A stretch of 64,000 nt of DNA from Bicyclus anynana (taxonomy: Eukaryota > Arthropoda > Insecta > Lepidoptera > Nymphalidae): assembly GCF_947172395.1 (NCBI RefSeq), contig NC_069100.1:9824109-9888108 (forward strand). The letters run 5' to 3'. The notes beneath the pieces were generated by a model that saw only the letters and a program-made list of their open reading frames with translations, was not told the DNA's origin and ran no database searches. Positions 12,270 to 23,628 of this stretch are shown in pieces (position 1 is the stretch's first letter; each line of letters opens with the position of its first letter). The position numbers and the translations under genes were made by a program.

Positions 12270-12800
12270 CATCAAATCAAAATCAAATCAAAAATCATTT
12301 ATTTCAAGTAGGCTCAGTTTACAAGCATTTTTGACACGTCAGTTGACTATTTGTAAAGATTCTACCACCGGTTCGGAAGGCAGGTTCTGCTGAGAAGATA
12401 CCGGCAAGAAACTCAACAGTTGCTCTTTTGAAAAAGTCATACAGTATTATAATTTACAATTGATAACAATTACTGTTTACATTTCTTATAGTTTTACTTC
12501 CTGTGTGAAGGTGGAAGCTGATCCAACGGCCTCCAAGCATCTTTATCATTAAAGAACTCATCAATGTTGTAGTACCCTCGACTAAGTAAATGTTTTTTAA
12601 CACATTGCTTAAAGCTATGCATTGGCAGGTACATCAAAGTCTTGGGGATCTTATTATAGAAGAGTACACCCAAACCTACAAAAGATTTTTTTACTCTTTG
12701 GAGACGATATGCAGAAATAACTAACTTATGCCCGTGTCTAGTAAGACGTGGGTTTAAGTCTCCTTTTCGTTTGTACAAATTAATATTTTGTCTTACATAT
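12270..12800 (-). mobile_element. CR1-like LINE: ORF C-terminus and 3' UTR
   Basis: Minus-strand codons 12778-12494 read TRHGHKLVISAYRLQRVKKSF, then VGLGVLFYNKIP, then a tail LSRGYYNIDEFFNDKDAW ending in a stop. This is typical of the end of insect CR1/Jockey-group reverse transcriptase ORFs. It is followed by the 3' UTR (CCACCGGTTCGGAAGGCAG on plus) and the GTGCTTGTAAACTGAGCC-type end. A 5'-truncated copy; a second copy is at 49655. Confidence 0.82.
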
Positions 12801-12804
12801 ACTA

Positions 12805-13825
12805 TACTGTTATATATATATATATATTGACAGGCTACTGTTAGTATACCTATTTCTTTAAACTTTTGACGAAGGGCCTCGCGTGATTTTAATTGATCAT
12901 TTTTCTAAAATACTATTATAATCTTCATAGACCAGAATATACTTTATTTTTGTAAAAGTTGGCAACCCTAGTGCGAGGGAACGACGCATAATGTCATATT
13001 TTTTCGAGTGTGCAGCGGGCTTCATCGAATTATAAGACGTTGTCACGTCAAAAAAGTAATTGTGGATAACTCGTAAAAGGTTTGATATATGCTTATCACT
13101 AAACATAAATAAATTGCCGATACAAAACCATTTTCTACTGTTCTCACTCTAATTTTTTTCCAAGTAAATATGGCGTTAAGTTATTTACTTGGCATACGGC
13201 ATACAGCAAATGGCCTTAGGTTTAGTGAAAGTATAAAACGAACGAATTCCCAGCACAACTTGATCCGCGACCACCTTGCGTTCACTTTCAATCATAGATC
13301 TTACAAAATGGTCGGTAGATGACTTAATACAACCAACATAAAATGATCTAGTTACACTTTATTAATGTTACCAAAGAGAGGTCTTTAAACAATTGTAATT
13401 AAATTCTACAGATATGAATAATTGATTGATTTATATCATTTTTGTCCACTCCTAAGGTGATGTAATATTTGAAATTGCTAAATGTGTTTTTTTGTAACTT
13501 ATTATACACATTTTTTTTATTAATTCTTTGTACACTGACTTTGTATTTAATTTTGTATACATTCGCGAGGTAGCAACATAATTTAACGCGCGCTCTCACT
13601 ATTAATCACTTATCAAACAATTAGTATACAAATTGCTAAAGATTGTAAGATTGTTTTTAGACATATTGTGTACAGCGGTATGCATAAGGTATTTAGATAG
13701 GGTAGGCACTATATATACGATATGGTAAATTCCCCCTTCATTATAGCACTCAGGGTAGGCAGAGAATTTTCGCATCGATGAATTGCATGCAACTGATTGT
13801 GTGTATATTTATTATTACATTACAT
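12805..13825. other. Unassigned AT-rich DNA with a short TA microsatellite
   Basis: An (AT)n run lies at about 12811-12827. No gene seen otherwise. Confidence 0.5.
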
Positions 13826-13831
13826 TATAAA

Positions 13832-13985
13832 TACCAGCGGACCCAGTCAAGCTTTGCTTTGACTTATGTGTACTTCCCTACCCCTACCCTTCCCTACTCC
13901 AACCATACCGTACTCTAAAAAGAATTAGTGAAATGGGTTCAGCCGTTGTCGAGATTTGTGCTTAGGAACATATTCAAGACTCATT
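13832..13985 (-). mobile_element. Helitron-like end with short CCCTA tract
   Basis: ACCAGCGGACCCAGTCAAGC is followed by a short CCCTACCCCTACCC tract, as at 10194, then GAAATGGGTTCAGCCGTTG, the probe-like internal segment of these Helitrons. Confidence 0.6.
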
Positions 13986-13989
13986 TTTT

Positions 13990-14405
13990 GTCGCGTCGTT
14001 CGATATGCAAAATTAAGTTTAATACCAATTCTCACGGTTAACAAAAGTTGCTTTTCTAGGTAATTTTAATTAAATTTTAATGAAGCCTTAATAGTCGGTT
14101 TTCGACATGTCGCAATTGAGTTTTGCGGCAATTTGCTAATTTCGCGCTACGATTGCTAAAACACATTAATAAAGTAATTACGTAGTTGCTCGTTTTTTTT
14201 CTAACTTAAATCATTTTGGTATAAAACTGTTAATGCGCTTAGGAATAAATTAAAAAAAAAATGTAAAGTAAAAGTCAAGATGTACAATATAACCTCTGCA
14301 TACTTATTTTATCCCACTTCTTCAGATTTCGTCATTGTTTTGGTTGGATAGTGTCATATAAAAACGATATTTAAATATCCACTACAGTAGTGTTGGCACG
14401 TACGC
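13990..14405. other. Unassigned AT-rich DNA
   Basis: No gene or repeat recognised. Confidence 0.5.
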
Positions 14406-14410
14406 ATTTA

Positions 14411-14538
14411 TCTTCCTTTACGCACGCATGCATGTACGCATGCACGCACGCAACGCACGCATGCACGTAGGATCGTACGTATACATGCATACAGGAACGT
14501 ACGTACGCAGGCACACAAGCACACATAACAACACACTA
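14411..14538. repeat. Alternating purine-pyrimidine repeat (ACGC/ATGC/GTAC rich)
   Basis: Imperfect run of CGCATGCA, GTACGCATG and ACGTACGT-type units over about 125 bp. Alternating purine-pyrimidine sequence of this kind favours Z-DNA. No coding signal. Confidence 0.8.
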
Positions 14539-14539
14539 G

Positions 14540-14590
14540 GTCAGCGGTTATTAAACGTTTTTGGTAGCGGAACTACCATGCCAAAAAGGT
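14540..14590 (+). mobile_element. hAT-like transposon end fragment
   Basis: TCAGCGGTTATTAAACGTTTTTGG resembles the start of hAT elements (CAGNGGTTCTYAAA type). It is interrupted at about 14591 by the family B SINE and resumes after 14902. Confidence 0.45.
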
Positions 14591-14902
14591 CGTCGTCATC
14601 AACCCATATTCGGCTCACTGCTAAGCTCGAGTCTCCTCTCAGAATGAGAGGGGTTAGGCTTATAGTCCACCACGCTGGCCCAGTGCGGATTGGCAGACTT
14701 CACACACGCAGAGAATGAAGATAATTCTCCGGTATGCAGGTTTCCTCACGATGTTTTCCTTCACCGATTGAGACACGTGATATTTAATTTCTTAAAATGC
14801 ACACAACTGAAAAGTTGGAGGTGCATGCCCCGGACCGGATTCGAACCCACACCCTCCGGAATCGGGGGCAGAGGTCATATCCACTGGGCTATCACTGCTC
14901 GT
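14591..14902 (-). mobile_element. SINE family B, full length with 14-bp TSD
   Basis: A complete copy: ATCAACCCATATTCGG 3' end at left, the conserved TTTCCTCACGATGTTTTCC core, and a tRNA-like head at right (reverse complement of TAGCCCAGTGGATATGACC and of a B box GGTTCGAATCC). It is flanked by a perfect 14-bp direct repeat CATGCCAAAAAGGT (14577-14590 and 14903-14916), a clear target-site duplication. Confidence 0.93.
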
Positions 14903-14919
14903 CATGCCAAAAAGGTAGT

Positions 14920-15635
14920 ATAATATTATTGTAATAAGTTAAAGTCTGAGTCAGTCTTTCAATAGGTAATTAAGCAAAACAACTTAGTCTGTTGGTAACA
15001 CAGAAATAGGCTTCACACATTAGTTTATAAAACAACTTTGGCATTTATATTTAATGTAGGAAGTTGTGGAACGATGAATCACTAATTTAATGCCAATAAA
15101 AATGGCGAGCGAATATTCTCGAAGTTGTATATATTATTTAATTCAACGACAACTTAGCTTAGAAGTTCGAATAAGATGAGATCACAGCCTCATCTAACAT
15201 ACAAAGCACATGCATATAAGTATACATAAGTATTAGTGAAGTCTGGAATTCCCTTTCTAAGTCCTTCGTGATTCTTACAACTTGGGCATCTTTAAAACAT
15301 GAGTGAATCTTGGTGGCAAGCGTATCTATTTTCAAGACCTTTACTTCCTAAATGAATCAGAAGACACCGTAATCAAGTGCGAGTCTTTTAATGCTGAAAT
15401 AATTTCACCCTTTTTGAATGGTATGCTTCAGTGTCAGGGATTTATAAAAGATAAAGTATTAGGAAATTAAACCACCATGCTGTTCCAATACAGGTAGGTG
15501 GTGGTTTTGGGTGATAATAGGTATTCTGACTCTATAACCACCAAAGCTTTACGTGCTTTTTTGAGTCACTACGAGATTCCCAACTCTTTATTGATTATTA
15601 TTATTTTTTAAATAAATGACACCCATTCCCTCCAA
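14920..15635. other. Unassigned AT-rich DNA
   Basis: No gene identified. Confidence 0.45.
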
Positions 15636-15639
15636 TTAG

Positions 15640-15735
15640 TTGGAAAAAACTGTGTTAGGAATATGTACGACAATAGTGATGAATCTAGTCCTTTTACCAC
15701 AGAGCTATTGACGCTTCAGGGCTATTATATATTAA
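15640..15735 (-). mobile_element. SINE family D-like fragment
   Basis: The order GTTAGGAATATGTACGACAATAG ... CCACAGAGCTATTGA follows the minus-strand family D head at 8293, with strong divergence. Confidence 0.4.
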
Positions 15736-15739
15736 CTCT

Positions 15740-16595
15740 GGGCTGTTACTGACTATTTATTAGAAGAAAAGCTCAGATATTTCATACCCTGACCCAGAAA
15801 TTGAACTCACATTATGACTATCATCATCATCATGAAGCCATTTAGACCACTGAACCAACAAAGCAGTTTGCATTTGAATTTGACATTAAGGTAATGTTTT
15901 TGAACAACTAAAAACCCATACTTATCCCAAACAAACAAACACAATGTAAGCACGCACTTAGGTCATGAAGCAACAGTAAAAGACATTCGAATCAAGTGAG
16001 TAGTGACCTAAATCCGAAATAACAGGTTTCATTATGTTTATACGAGTGTAACTGCATTGCCAAAATAAAAAAAAGTTACGAAAAAACGTTACGTGAGGTG
16101 TTATACAAAGTTGTATGGGAGGTATTTTATAACTAGCTGTGATTTCAACTTTTAACCCGTTAAGGAGATGGTCTAAAATTGTATGGTGTCCAGGATCAGT
16201 CACTATACCCTGGCGGAAATAAAAAAAAAAAAAAAAATTTAAAACTAATTTTGATTATACAAATCTACGAATTTACTTTAATTCTTTCGAAAAAATATTC
16301 ATTATGTCTCAAGAAATGCAATATTAATAAGGGTAATAATCGCGGAAAGATGACGTTTTCAATGCAGTTAAATTTCTAGCAATACATTAAACCTTCCCCG
16401 AAAAGGTTAATAGTTTTGAAAATAAAATATACATTACCTACTTTTTAAGTCAGTTAATAATTACCAAATTTCACCAAGGTCGTTTCATACATAACAAGGT
16501 TATTGTCAGGTAACAAACAGATAAAAAAGCAAACTTTCCCATTTATAGTATTAGCGTAGGTATATTCGTTTTAACGTGGTTTAACAGAATTTATA
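15740..16595. other. Unassigned AT-rich DNA
   Basis: Contains a TCATCATCATCAT run at about 15822 next to a decayed tRNA-like segment, and a poly(A) run at about 16219. No gene seen. Confidence 0.45.
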
Positions 16596-16601
16596 CAAAA
16601 A

Positions 16602-17282
16602 CTAGCCGATGCCCGCAACTTCGTCCACGTGTAATTTCATCATTATCAGCTGATAGACGTCCTCGTATTTTATGTCCTTGGTTCACCTGTGGAGGGTCCT
16701 CACACCAAGTGGCGGGTCCCAAGGTGCTGGAATGGCGACCCTGCACCGGAAAGCACAGTGTTGGTCGCGGGTTGCAGGGAGCCCCTGGATGCTGGCGGCT
16801 CGAGACCGTTTTGTTTGGAAATCCATGCAAGAGGCCTATGTCCAGGAGTAGACATCCATCGGCTGATAATGATAATGAACGATGGTCGATAACTTATAAC
16901 TAAACTAGTTTTAGTAATTTAGTTTTTCACAAATCCCTCGGGAACCATGGATTTTTCCGAAATAAAAAGTAACCTATGTGTTAATCCAGGCTATAATATA
17001 CCTTAATATCAAATTTCAGCTAATTCGGTCAAGTAGTCGAGGCGTGAAAGAGTAACAAACATTCATATCATTGAAATCATCAGTTTTCGCAAATCTCGGG
17101 AAACATTTTTCGGGATAAAAAGTAGCCTTTGTGTTAATCCAGAGTAAAATCTATTTTCTTTAGAAATGTCAGCCAAATTGCTTCAGTAGTAGCGGCGTTA
17201 AGGAGTAACAAACATCCAAACAAACATCCAAACATACATCCAAACATCCATACAAACTTTCGCGTTCATAATATTAGTAGGA
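16602..17282 (-). mobile_element. Helitron split by an RTE-like fragment
   Basis: The outer boundaries are intact: CTAG at 16602-16605 next to A/T, and TC at 17282-17281. The terminal region CCCGCAACTTCGTCCACGTG is cut at about 16638 and the element resumes at about 16918 with TAGTTTTTCACAAATCCC. The internal part from the CGGGAACCATGG box to AGAGTAACAAACAT is duplicated (about 16935-17065 and 17090-17215). Confidence 0.8.
16638..16905 (+). mobile_element. RTE-like LINE 3' fragment inside a Helitron
   Basis: 16709-16880 reads on plus as GPKVLEWRPCTGKHSVGR and then the WMLAARDRFVWKS(M)QEAYVQE-type tail in broken frames, ending ATCGGCTGATAATGATAATG. The left 60 bp (CATTATCAGCTGATAGACGT) is the same 3' end in inverted orientation. 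Confidence 0.75.
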
Positions 17283-17289
17283 TAGGATT

Positions 17290-18140
17290 AATTATCTATA
17301 TATTTCAATATTTTTTCTGAGATATCCATCCATTATAATATAATTATGATAGTATTTCTAGATAGATTCTACAAAATATATAACGCTACAGAAACAAATA
17401 AAATAAAAAAAATAAAATAAAAAATAAAACACTCCAAACATTAAATTTGAAATAGAACAGAGATTGTTTGTTCCGGAACATTGGATAGTTACAAATTGAC
17501 TCAGTATCCGCAACAAAATATCCTAGAACCTAATCACAGCGCCATCTACTGGAATTAATTGTGAATCTAAACCGTCCAGAACTCCAGAGTACAAAACACT
17601 GTATATGACTAATGACTATACAGTGTAATGACACAGCATGATAAAACTACCCTGCACGATCTCTGACAATGAGCAAAAATAGACAAATTATGTACTTACC
17701 TAAATTTTTGATTTTATTGTTGTGTCATTTAGTCTCAGTATGTTAATTTACTAATGTGTTTAAATAAATAGTTTACTAAAATCTAAATGTATGTTTCCCA
17801 TAAATGAAGATTACATATTAAATATCTAGTTATCTTATTAATAAGTCGTATTTATTCGTCATTTATGTGTAATTTATGGTGTACTTAGAATTCACAAATA
17901 AATAAGAGATAAAGTTGTTATAATACGAGATACAAACAGGCACCCAGGCACATACTTTCGCATTTAAAATATCAAGTGTCGATGACATAAGTGTTGCATA
18001 TTACTTAGAAAACAGTTTTAAGAGCCTCATAAAACACGAATCTAAACTTATACACCTAGTATAATTAAAACATAAAAAGTACAAAAACTAAAACTAAAAT
18101 CGTAAAACTTATGTAATGATAAGTATTCTAAGTTTATCTC
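17290..18140. other. Unassigned AT-rich DNA
   Basis: No gene or repeat recognised. Confidence 0.5.
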
Positions 18141-18499
18141 GAATTATTGAATTACGTACCAACCGCAAAAAGTTACGCCTTTGCATGCACTAAAGCTGTA
18201 TTAAAAAAAAAGAGCTGTCAAATACGAAACGGTCAACACGGCACAGATTATGTCACTTGTTTATTACCAAGGAGGTTTTATATAGTTTTTTTAAGTAAAC
18301 TCGCGAAGAACAAACGTGATTCCGCGGAGGTTTTGATGCGACTGACTTGGCATCGGGCGGCCATTGCTTGGCCTACGGTGACAGGTATAAGCGTTTGTCT
18401 ATATTGGTATGTTTTTTTCAAGTTTATGAAAAAAGCAATACTCAAGAAATAAAAACTACTAAAATATTCTAGGTATAGGCAGGTATATCTATTATAACA

Positions 18500-18703
18500 C
18501 CGCACGGTTTCACCCGCGTGGTTCCCGTTCCCGTAGGAATATGGGGCTAATAATACATAGCCTATAGTTTTCCTCAATAAATGGACTATCTAACACTGAA
18601 AGAATTTTTCAAATGTGACCTAAACATTATATATTAGTAGTTCCTGAGAATAGCGGGTTGAATCAAACAAACAAACTCTTTAGCTTTATAATATTAGTAT
18701 AGA
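18500..18703 (-). mobile_element. Helitron, 3' end truncated
   Basis: Reverse complement starts TCTATACTAATATTATAAAG after an A at 18704. It carries the AACCACGCGGGTGAAACCG segment but stops before the CTAG end. Confidence 0.75.
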
Positions 18704-18794
18704 TTGCTTCCTTAAGTAGAAAAAAAAACAATTTTTACTTTTAGTTATACGTATTGAGTGACTTAGGTATTAGGTACGTGTAAAAAAGTTTCCC

Positions 18795-18850
18795 CCCGTC
18801 GGCCGCATATATATCATGGGAGTGTCAACAACAAACTTGCCAGACTATAG
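18795..18850 (+). mobile_element. MITE end fragment (same family as 33180)
   Basis: CATGGGAGTGTCAACAACAAACTTGCCA matches the right arm of the foldback element at 33180-33347. Confidence 0.5.
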
Positions 18851-18936
18851 GTGCGTGATTCGTGGTTGCCCGTTACATTAAAGATGTCAAATAATTGAAA
18901 AAATCGTGCGCGATTCTCTGACCGTCCGCTAACACT

Positions 18937-19410
18937 GTATAATAATTTATACATAAAAAGCAAAGATTGTCTGTCTGGATATTTGCAAAATAAATAAGAT
19001 TATAAAATTTCAAAATCTATTAAAAATCTTTTATCGTCATTAAGTTAAAGTTCATATAGTTTTAGCTTCCTTACATTAAATGTGACATTTTTTAATACAT
19101 GAACTATAAACATAAACGCACAAATAACAAAGATATTAGTAATTTTGTTTGACCGCCCATACAAATCTAACGATCATTATGTACCTACAACGTCATTAGT
19201 TCGTACCATTTTGTATGGGGCGTTTTTCACGGATCCGTGGCAGTACCGCAAATCTGACCCTTTATATCCCTGTAGATCTATCTCCTAAAGTAATGATCGC
19301 AGATACCCTGTTACTTTTACAAAATTGCTTTACTGTTAGCATACTCTTAATACAATACAATTTAAAAAACTATCATCATTCCTATTGTGTTACTGCGCAT
19401 AGGTCAACTT
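18937..19410. repeat. Unclassified ~450-bp dispersed repeat, copy 1
   Basis: Recurs in the same orientation at about 51867-52315, beginning TAATTTATACATAAAAAGCA and including CATTTTGTATGGG, GGATCCGTGGCAG and TAATGATCGCAGATACCCTG. No tRNA head, reverse-transcriptase codons or clear terminal repeats were seen. Confidence 0.8.
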
Positions 19411-19411
19411 T

Positions 19412-19875
19412 CAAACCGCTTATTATACCTGCTTTGTAAATGAAAATCCTTATTAAACTCAATTAAATTTACTAAATATTATCTAATCGCTAATTTATGC
19501 TTATTATTTAATTTGCGTTAAAAAGGCTAGATTGTGATAAAATTAGGTTCCTTTTTGGTACTCTATCATGCACAAAGTCATCTATTGACATACAAATGTA
19601 TGTACTGACATAAAGTAACAATAAACGCATTTGGCCGTTGACGTTGTGAATACGCCCTTACATTGTTTATAGCCTTTACCCACACAAGCACATTAGATGC
19701 AAGCGGCGTCTTACGAACAGCTGATTCTATAATAAAATGCATTGATTATAGCAAAAAGTTCCATTCGTTAAGCTGAAACTTATTGTTGACCTCGCGTGCC
19801 ATTCGACCTCTGGCTTTAAAGATTTTTTTTCTAATTTGTCGTTTAATGAACATGCAAAGATCCGCAGCCATACAT
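19412..19875. other. Unassigned AT-rich DNA
   Basis: Nothing recognisable seen. Confidence 0.5.
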
Positions 19876-19879
19876 CCTA

Positions 19880-20107
19880 TTATTTTTTTTATTTAATGAC
19901 AAGCTAGCCCTTGACTGCGTTCTCACATGATGATAAGTGACGATGCAGTCTAAGTACGCGGGCTTACTTGGAAAAGGTACAAGCTTTTTCTGCTCATACC
20001 TCTGACGGTTTTTACGCAGCATCGTACTGGAACGATAAATAGCTGCATCAAGTACATGCGTCTTTGTAAGTCGGCCAACTAACTAGCCTTGGCCGAAGGC
20101 TACCACC
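19880..20107 (-). mobile_element. SINE family A, divergent subfamily
   Basis: Left end GACAAGCTAGCCCTTGACTG; the body includes CATACCTCTGACGGTTTTTACGC in place of the usual CCACACCCCTTTCGGTTTCT. The same variant is seen at 25425, 55271 and 58701, so it is probably a real subfamily. Head missing. Confidence 0.75.
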
Positions 20108-20362
20108 AAACGAAATTTAATCGAATTGAACTCTTAAATAATATACTAGCATCATTAACTTATAATATATTATAATGTACTTATCTAAATAATTGGGACA
20201 GTGTACTAGAGATATTTTTAATTAAAACTTCGGTTCCAAAGAGTGGATAAGGGGAAGAAATTTAACTATTTTTAAATGTTTTTATCACACTAGCTGATCT
20301 CCCGTGGATTTATCCGCGTTTCTGACGTTGCCTCAGTAATACAAAAACAAAATATTATAATA

Positions 20363-20574
20363 CTAGCGGACGCCCCCGACTTCGTCCGCGTGGAATTTAG
20401 TTTTTCACAAATCCCGCTGGAACCATGATTTTTCCGGGATGAAAAGTAGTGTAAGAGTTAATCCAGAGTATTATCTATCTTTGTTTTAAATTTCAGCCAA
20501 ATCGGTGGAGTACTTGAGGCGTTAAAGAGTAACAACCATCCATACAAACTTTCGCGTTTATAATATTAGTAGGA
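20363..20574 (-). mobile_element. Non-autonomous Helitron, complete
   Basis: Reverse complement runs TCCTACTAATATTATAAACG to GTCCGCTAG, with flanking A (20575) and T (complement of 20362). It contains the GGGACTTCGTCCGCG-type terminal hairpin and a TTTTTCCGGGATGAAAAGTA box. Confidence 0.85.
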
Positions 20575-20579
20575 TATAG

Positions 20580-20950
20580 CTTAAATTACTCTGATAATTA
20601 TTGAGCTTTCCATTGGTCAAAGAATATTTATAAAATCAGTCCAGTAGTTTCGAAGCTTATTCGCTACTGACAAACGATTTTTTTTTCTCTTTACAATGTA
20701 GATAATGTGTAAAAGAAAAGTATTGTATTCAATTATTTTTATTATAAAAATAAAAAGACCGTTTATTATTTACAATTATTGACTTAATACAAAATATATT
20801 ATACATACGTAAATTTGCAGAAATCCATGCTAGAGTCACATACTATTGTAAACATCTCATAAATAGATAAAGCTAGGTGCAGACTTGTAACTTTGAACGT
20901 GTAACATCGCCTGGATCTTGTTCTATTAAAATGAACGAACATTACTAAAT
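20580..20950. other. Unassigned AT-rich DNA
   Basis: AGCTAGGTGCAGACTTGTAA at about 20873 resembles the end of the following MITE, possibly a decayed neighbour copy. Confidence 0.4.
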
Positions 20951-20952
20951 AT

Positions 20953-21317
20953 GTAGAATAACCTAAAGCTGGATACAGATTGGTGCCATGCAACATGTAA
21001 TGTAATATACACCTTACGTTGCATGTTCCCCGCTGCCTTGACGTGTGGCGCGATTTACGAGCATTGACTACGAATCACGAAGCTGAGTCCTGCGTACACT
21101 GCGCGCCCCTTTGTGTTCGTACTTAAAACCGGCAAATCTCGGATCGAGCCGCGCACGAGTTGTAATGCTCGGAGCGTGCGCGACCCAGGCGCAGTTCGTG
21201 AGCGCGAGGCGTCCAAACCATGAGCATTTGTGATACATTGCAGCAATGTGGACGTCAAATTCTTGCATTGCATGTTGCATTACATGTTACATTGCATTGA
21301 TCTGTATCCAGCTTAAG
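20953..21317. mobile_element. Foldback MITE with GC-rich core
   Basis: Left arm AAGCTGGATACAGATTGGTG then ATGCAACATGTAATGTAA; right arm is its inverted form ending ATCTGTATCCAGCTTA. The core (21040-21220) is unusually GC- and CpG-rich for this window. The open minus-strand frames in the core are incidental. Confidence 0.75.
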
Positions 21318-21319
21318 TC

Positions 21320-22435
21320 GCTGTCTGCTTCTGTCTGTTTTAGAAGAAGATCTAATCCATGTATTGTAGATACGGTTTTGTATAATGATTTTAGGACATT
21401 GGAACGGCAGGGGAGATAGAAGGAGGATTTATTATGTTTATAGATTTCTTATCTGACAGACAATGATGGTAATTAAAAATGAATTTAAAAACAATGCATA
21501 AAACAAGTATATCGGATAGCGCAGTGACTAACTAGTAAAGCTATTTTTTCTGTTATTTTCAGCAAATGTTTTTATAATTTTCAGCAATTTTCACAAAATA
21601 ACTGATGTTATTATATCTCGAAAGTGTGAGGATCGAATTAGTATATATCTATATCTCAAATGATACTATAGATAGTGAGACAATTTAAAAGCTCACACTA
21701 TCAAGTTATCATTCAAAAAACCGTATGTAACGAACAATTAATCTGTTAAGTAATTTTCGTGTTTATCGCATTCAGTCAGACCGAAAATTGCGATATGTTT
21801 TTGTTTTATAATAAAAGCGACATAGTTTTATACTTAAATAAAGAAATAAAATAGAGGATCAGAAAGAGGAGAGGAGAGATCGTAAGCGAACACAGGGAAA
21901 AGAACAGGAATTAAAAGGAAAAGAGAAAAACATGCTATTTGTGATTTTCAATCAGAAATTCCTAAATTAAATTTGTCATAGTTCGGTTTGGTTCGGTTTT
22001 CGTCGTAAGTCGATTATGTAGTAGTCGTTTGTCTGTTTATTCGTCGTTTTCTGCCTTCGTGTCTTTTTTGTCTCGTTGTGTATCGTCTGTCAAATACAGC
22101 ATTGCTGATTCCTCGTCTGAAAAAATTTTTGAAAATATTATACATATTTTTAACATTTAGACAGGTTTCACATGGTGTCCCTTTTTGATTTGTACCTGAA
22201 GGTTGTTTAGGTTTCCCTAGAATAATTTATAGTCAAGTTATGTCAAGAAGAAAATGGTTTTATATCTATAAATATAATATAATCAAAATATTCGCTTAAA
22301 TAAAATAGTTATATCTAAGTAACTTAAGTTTTACTTATTGTTAATGGTAACTATAAATCTTTTATAGCACATTTATAAACATGTATAAAATACATTTACT
22401 TCTTATTTGTGACTAAGAGAAGTAGGTACTTTTAA
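21320..22435. other. Unassigned AT-rich DNA
   Basis: No gene or repeat identified. Confidence 0.5.
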
Positions 22436-22438
22436 GCA

Positions 22439-22768
22439 ATAGCGTAGCGTCAGATTTCCCTGGCCTGATAAAATTAGGGGGGTGGCAAATATTCAGTCAA
22501 CCCCTACTGAATATTTGCCACCCCCCTAATTTTATTGTTACTTTAAAATTTATATATTTTATTCAACGGACCTAATTTACATTGTATCATGAAAATCAAG
22601 ATAAACTACCACTGCTTCGGAAGGAAAACGGAGGCATAAGATGCAACGGTCAACAGAGCTATCAAAACAAAAGCAGGCTCTAAAGAGGGATATTGTTGTG
22701 CTAGATTTTGTTTTTTCACCCCAGACAATTGCTCCCTTTGACCCTACATCGCTACGCCACTGCTTTTA
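22439..22768. mobile_element. DNA-transposon-like MITE containing a perfect hairpin
   Basis: Left end TAGCGTAGCGTCAGATTTCCC and right end GCTACGCCACTGCTTTTA form an imperfect inverted repeat of the CAGTGGCGTAGC type common in hAT-like MITEs. Contains the 30-bp hairpin at 22468. Confidence 0.55.
22468..22535. repeat. Perfect 30-bp-arm hairpin
   Basis: Arms 22468-22497 and 22506-22535 are perfect inverted repeats with an 8-nt loop (CAACCCCT). Confidence 0.95.
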
Positions 22769-22769
22769 G

Positions 22770-23530
22770 GTGTTTAAGAAAAATGATTACAAGATGAAGG
22801 TCTACAAAGTATGACGTTGCAAAATTTCATATTTCAAATAGATAAAAAATCTATTCTGCAATTAAAAATTGTCTTCCAAAATGTACGCGCTTTACAACGA
22901 CTGCTATTGTTTAAATGTTTAAGTTTAAATTTGTTGCAATCGACGCGGAGGAATTCTTTGTTTTGACAATTCTTTTTTTAATTTCATGCGCACCAGAAAA
23001 AACATCTAAATGTCACCACTCCACCATCCCCTTATAGGTTTTAAATAGTAATAAAATGTAAATTTTACTAAGCAAGCCAACTTTCGGAAAGTACAATGAA
23101 AAACTAGTCTGTGTTAGTGATATAAAGAGCTCCTAGTTTTTTTTACAAAATGAGGTTCTCGATAACAGCTTTGGAAATAATATTAGAGAGTGATTATTGT
23201 TTTAATCTACTATCGTAGGTTAAACATAAGCTATTAAAATAATATTTTTAACTTGAAAATTTTATGGCAAAACAAATTCATGCGTATTTGCTAACATAAA
23301 ATACTTAAGGCATTAAATTGACTTAATATTTTAAACTTAAATTGTTTACGTTATGTATGTAATATTACTTCTAAAAACAATTATTACTAAAAAAATATTA
23401 AAATTATTCTGATTTTTTTTGTATTGTACTGAAAGTTAATATCTACGGAGTTACTGTCATTCTTCGTAGCCTCTAAGTATAAACAGCCTTCGGGACTGTA
23501 ATAATTATTTTCTGCCTTATAAATAGTGAT
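22770..23530. other. Unassigned AT-rich DNA downstream of the CBM14 gene
   Basis: Probably includes the 3' UTR of the gene ending at 23536. No terminator or poly(A) signal could be fixed. Confidence 0.5.
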
Positions 23531-23535
23531 TTAAT

Positions 23536-23628
23536 CTACTTCTTTTTCCCAGCAATGTAGTTGCCCGCCTCATCCTTGTACAAGTCTTCGTTCACACCGT
23601 AGAAAGCCGGAGAATTGGGACAATCCAC
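23536..23628 (-). CDS. Exon 4 of the CBM14 gene: last cysteine and C-terminus
   Basis: A 93-nt terminal exon (30 codons plus TAG) with GATTTTCAG acceptor. It begins VDCP, supplying the sixth domain cysteine, continues FYGVNEDLYKDEAGNY and ends GKKK. I saw no canonical AATAAA within about 250 nt after the stop; only ATTAAA sits directly behind the stop codon, so the poly(A) site is not assigned. Confidence 0.92.
   Translation of the reverse strand: MDCPNSPAFYGVNEDLYKDEAGNYIAGKKK

Noticed and set aside
12494..12778. 94-residue protein-coding gene on minus strand
   Set aside because: The conserved codons are those of the C-terminus of a CR1-like reverse transcriptase, 5'-truncated and repeated at 49655.
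20953..21317. CpG island promoter with open frames at 21055-21280
   Set aside because: The GC-rich core is enclosed by inverted repeats and is better explained as a MITE.
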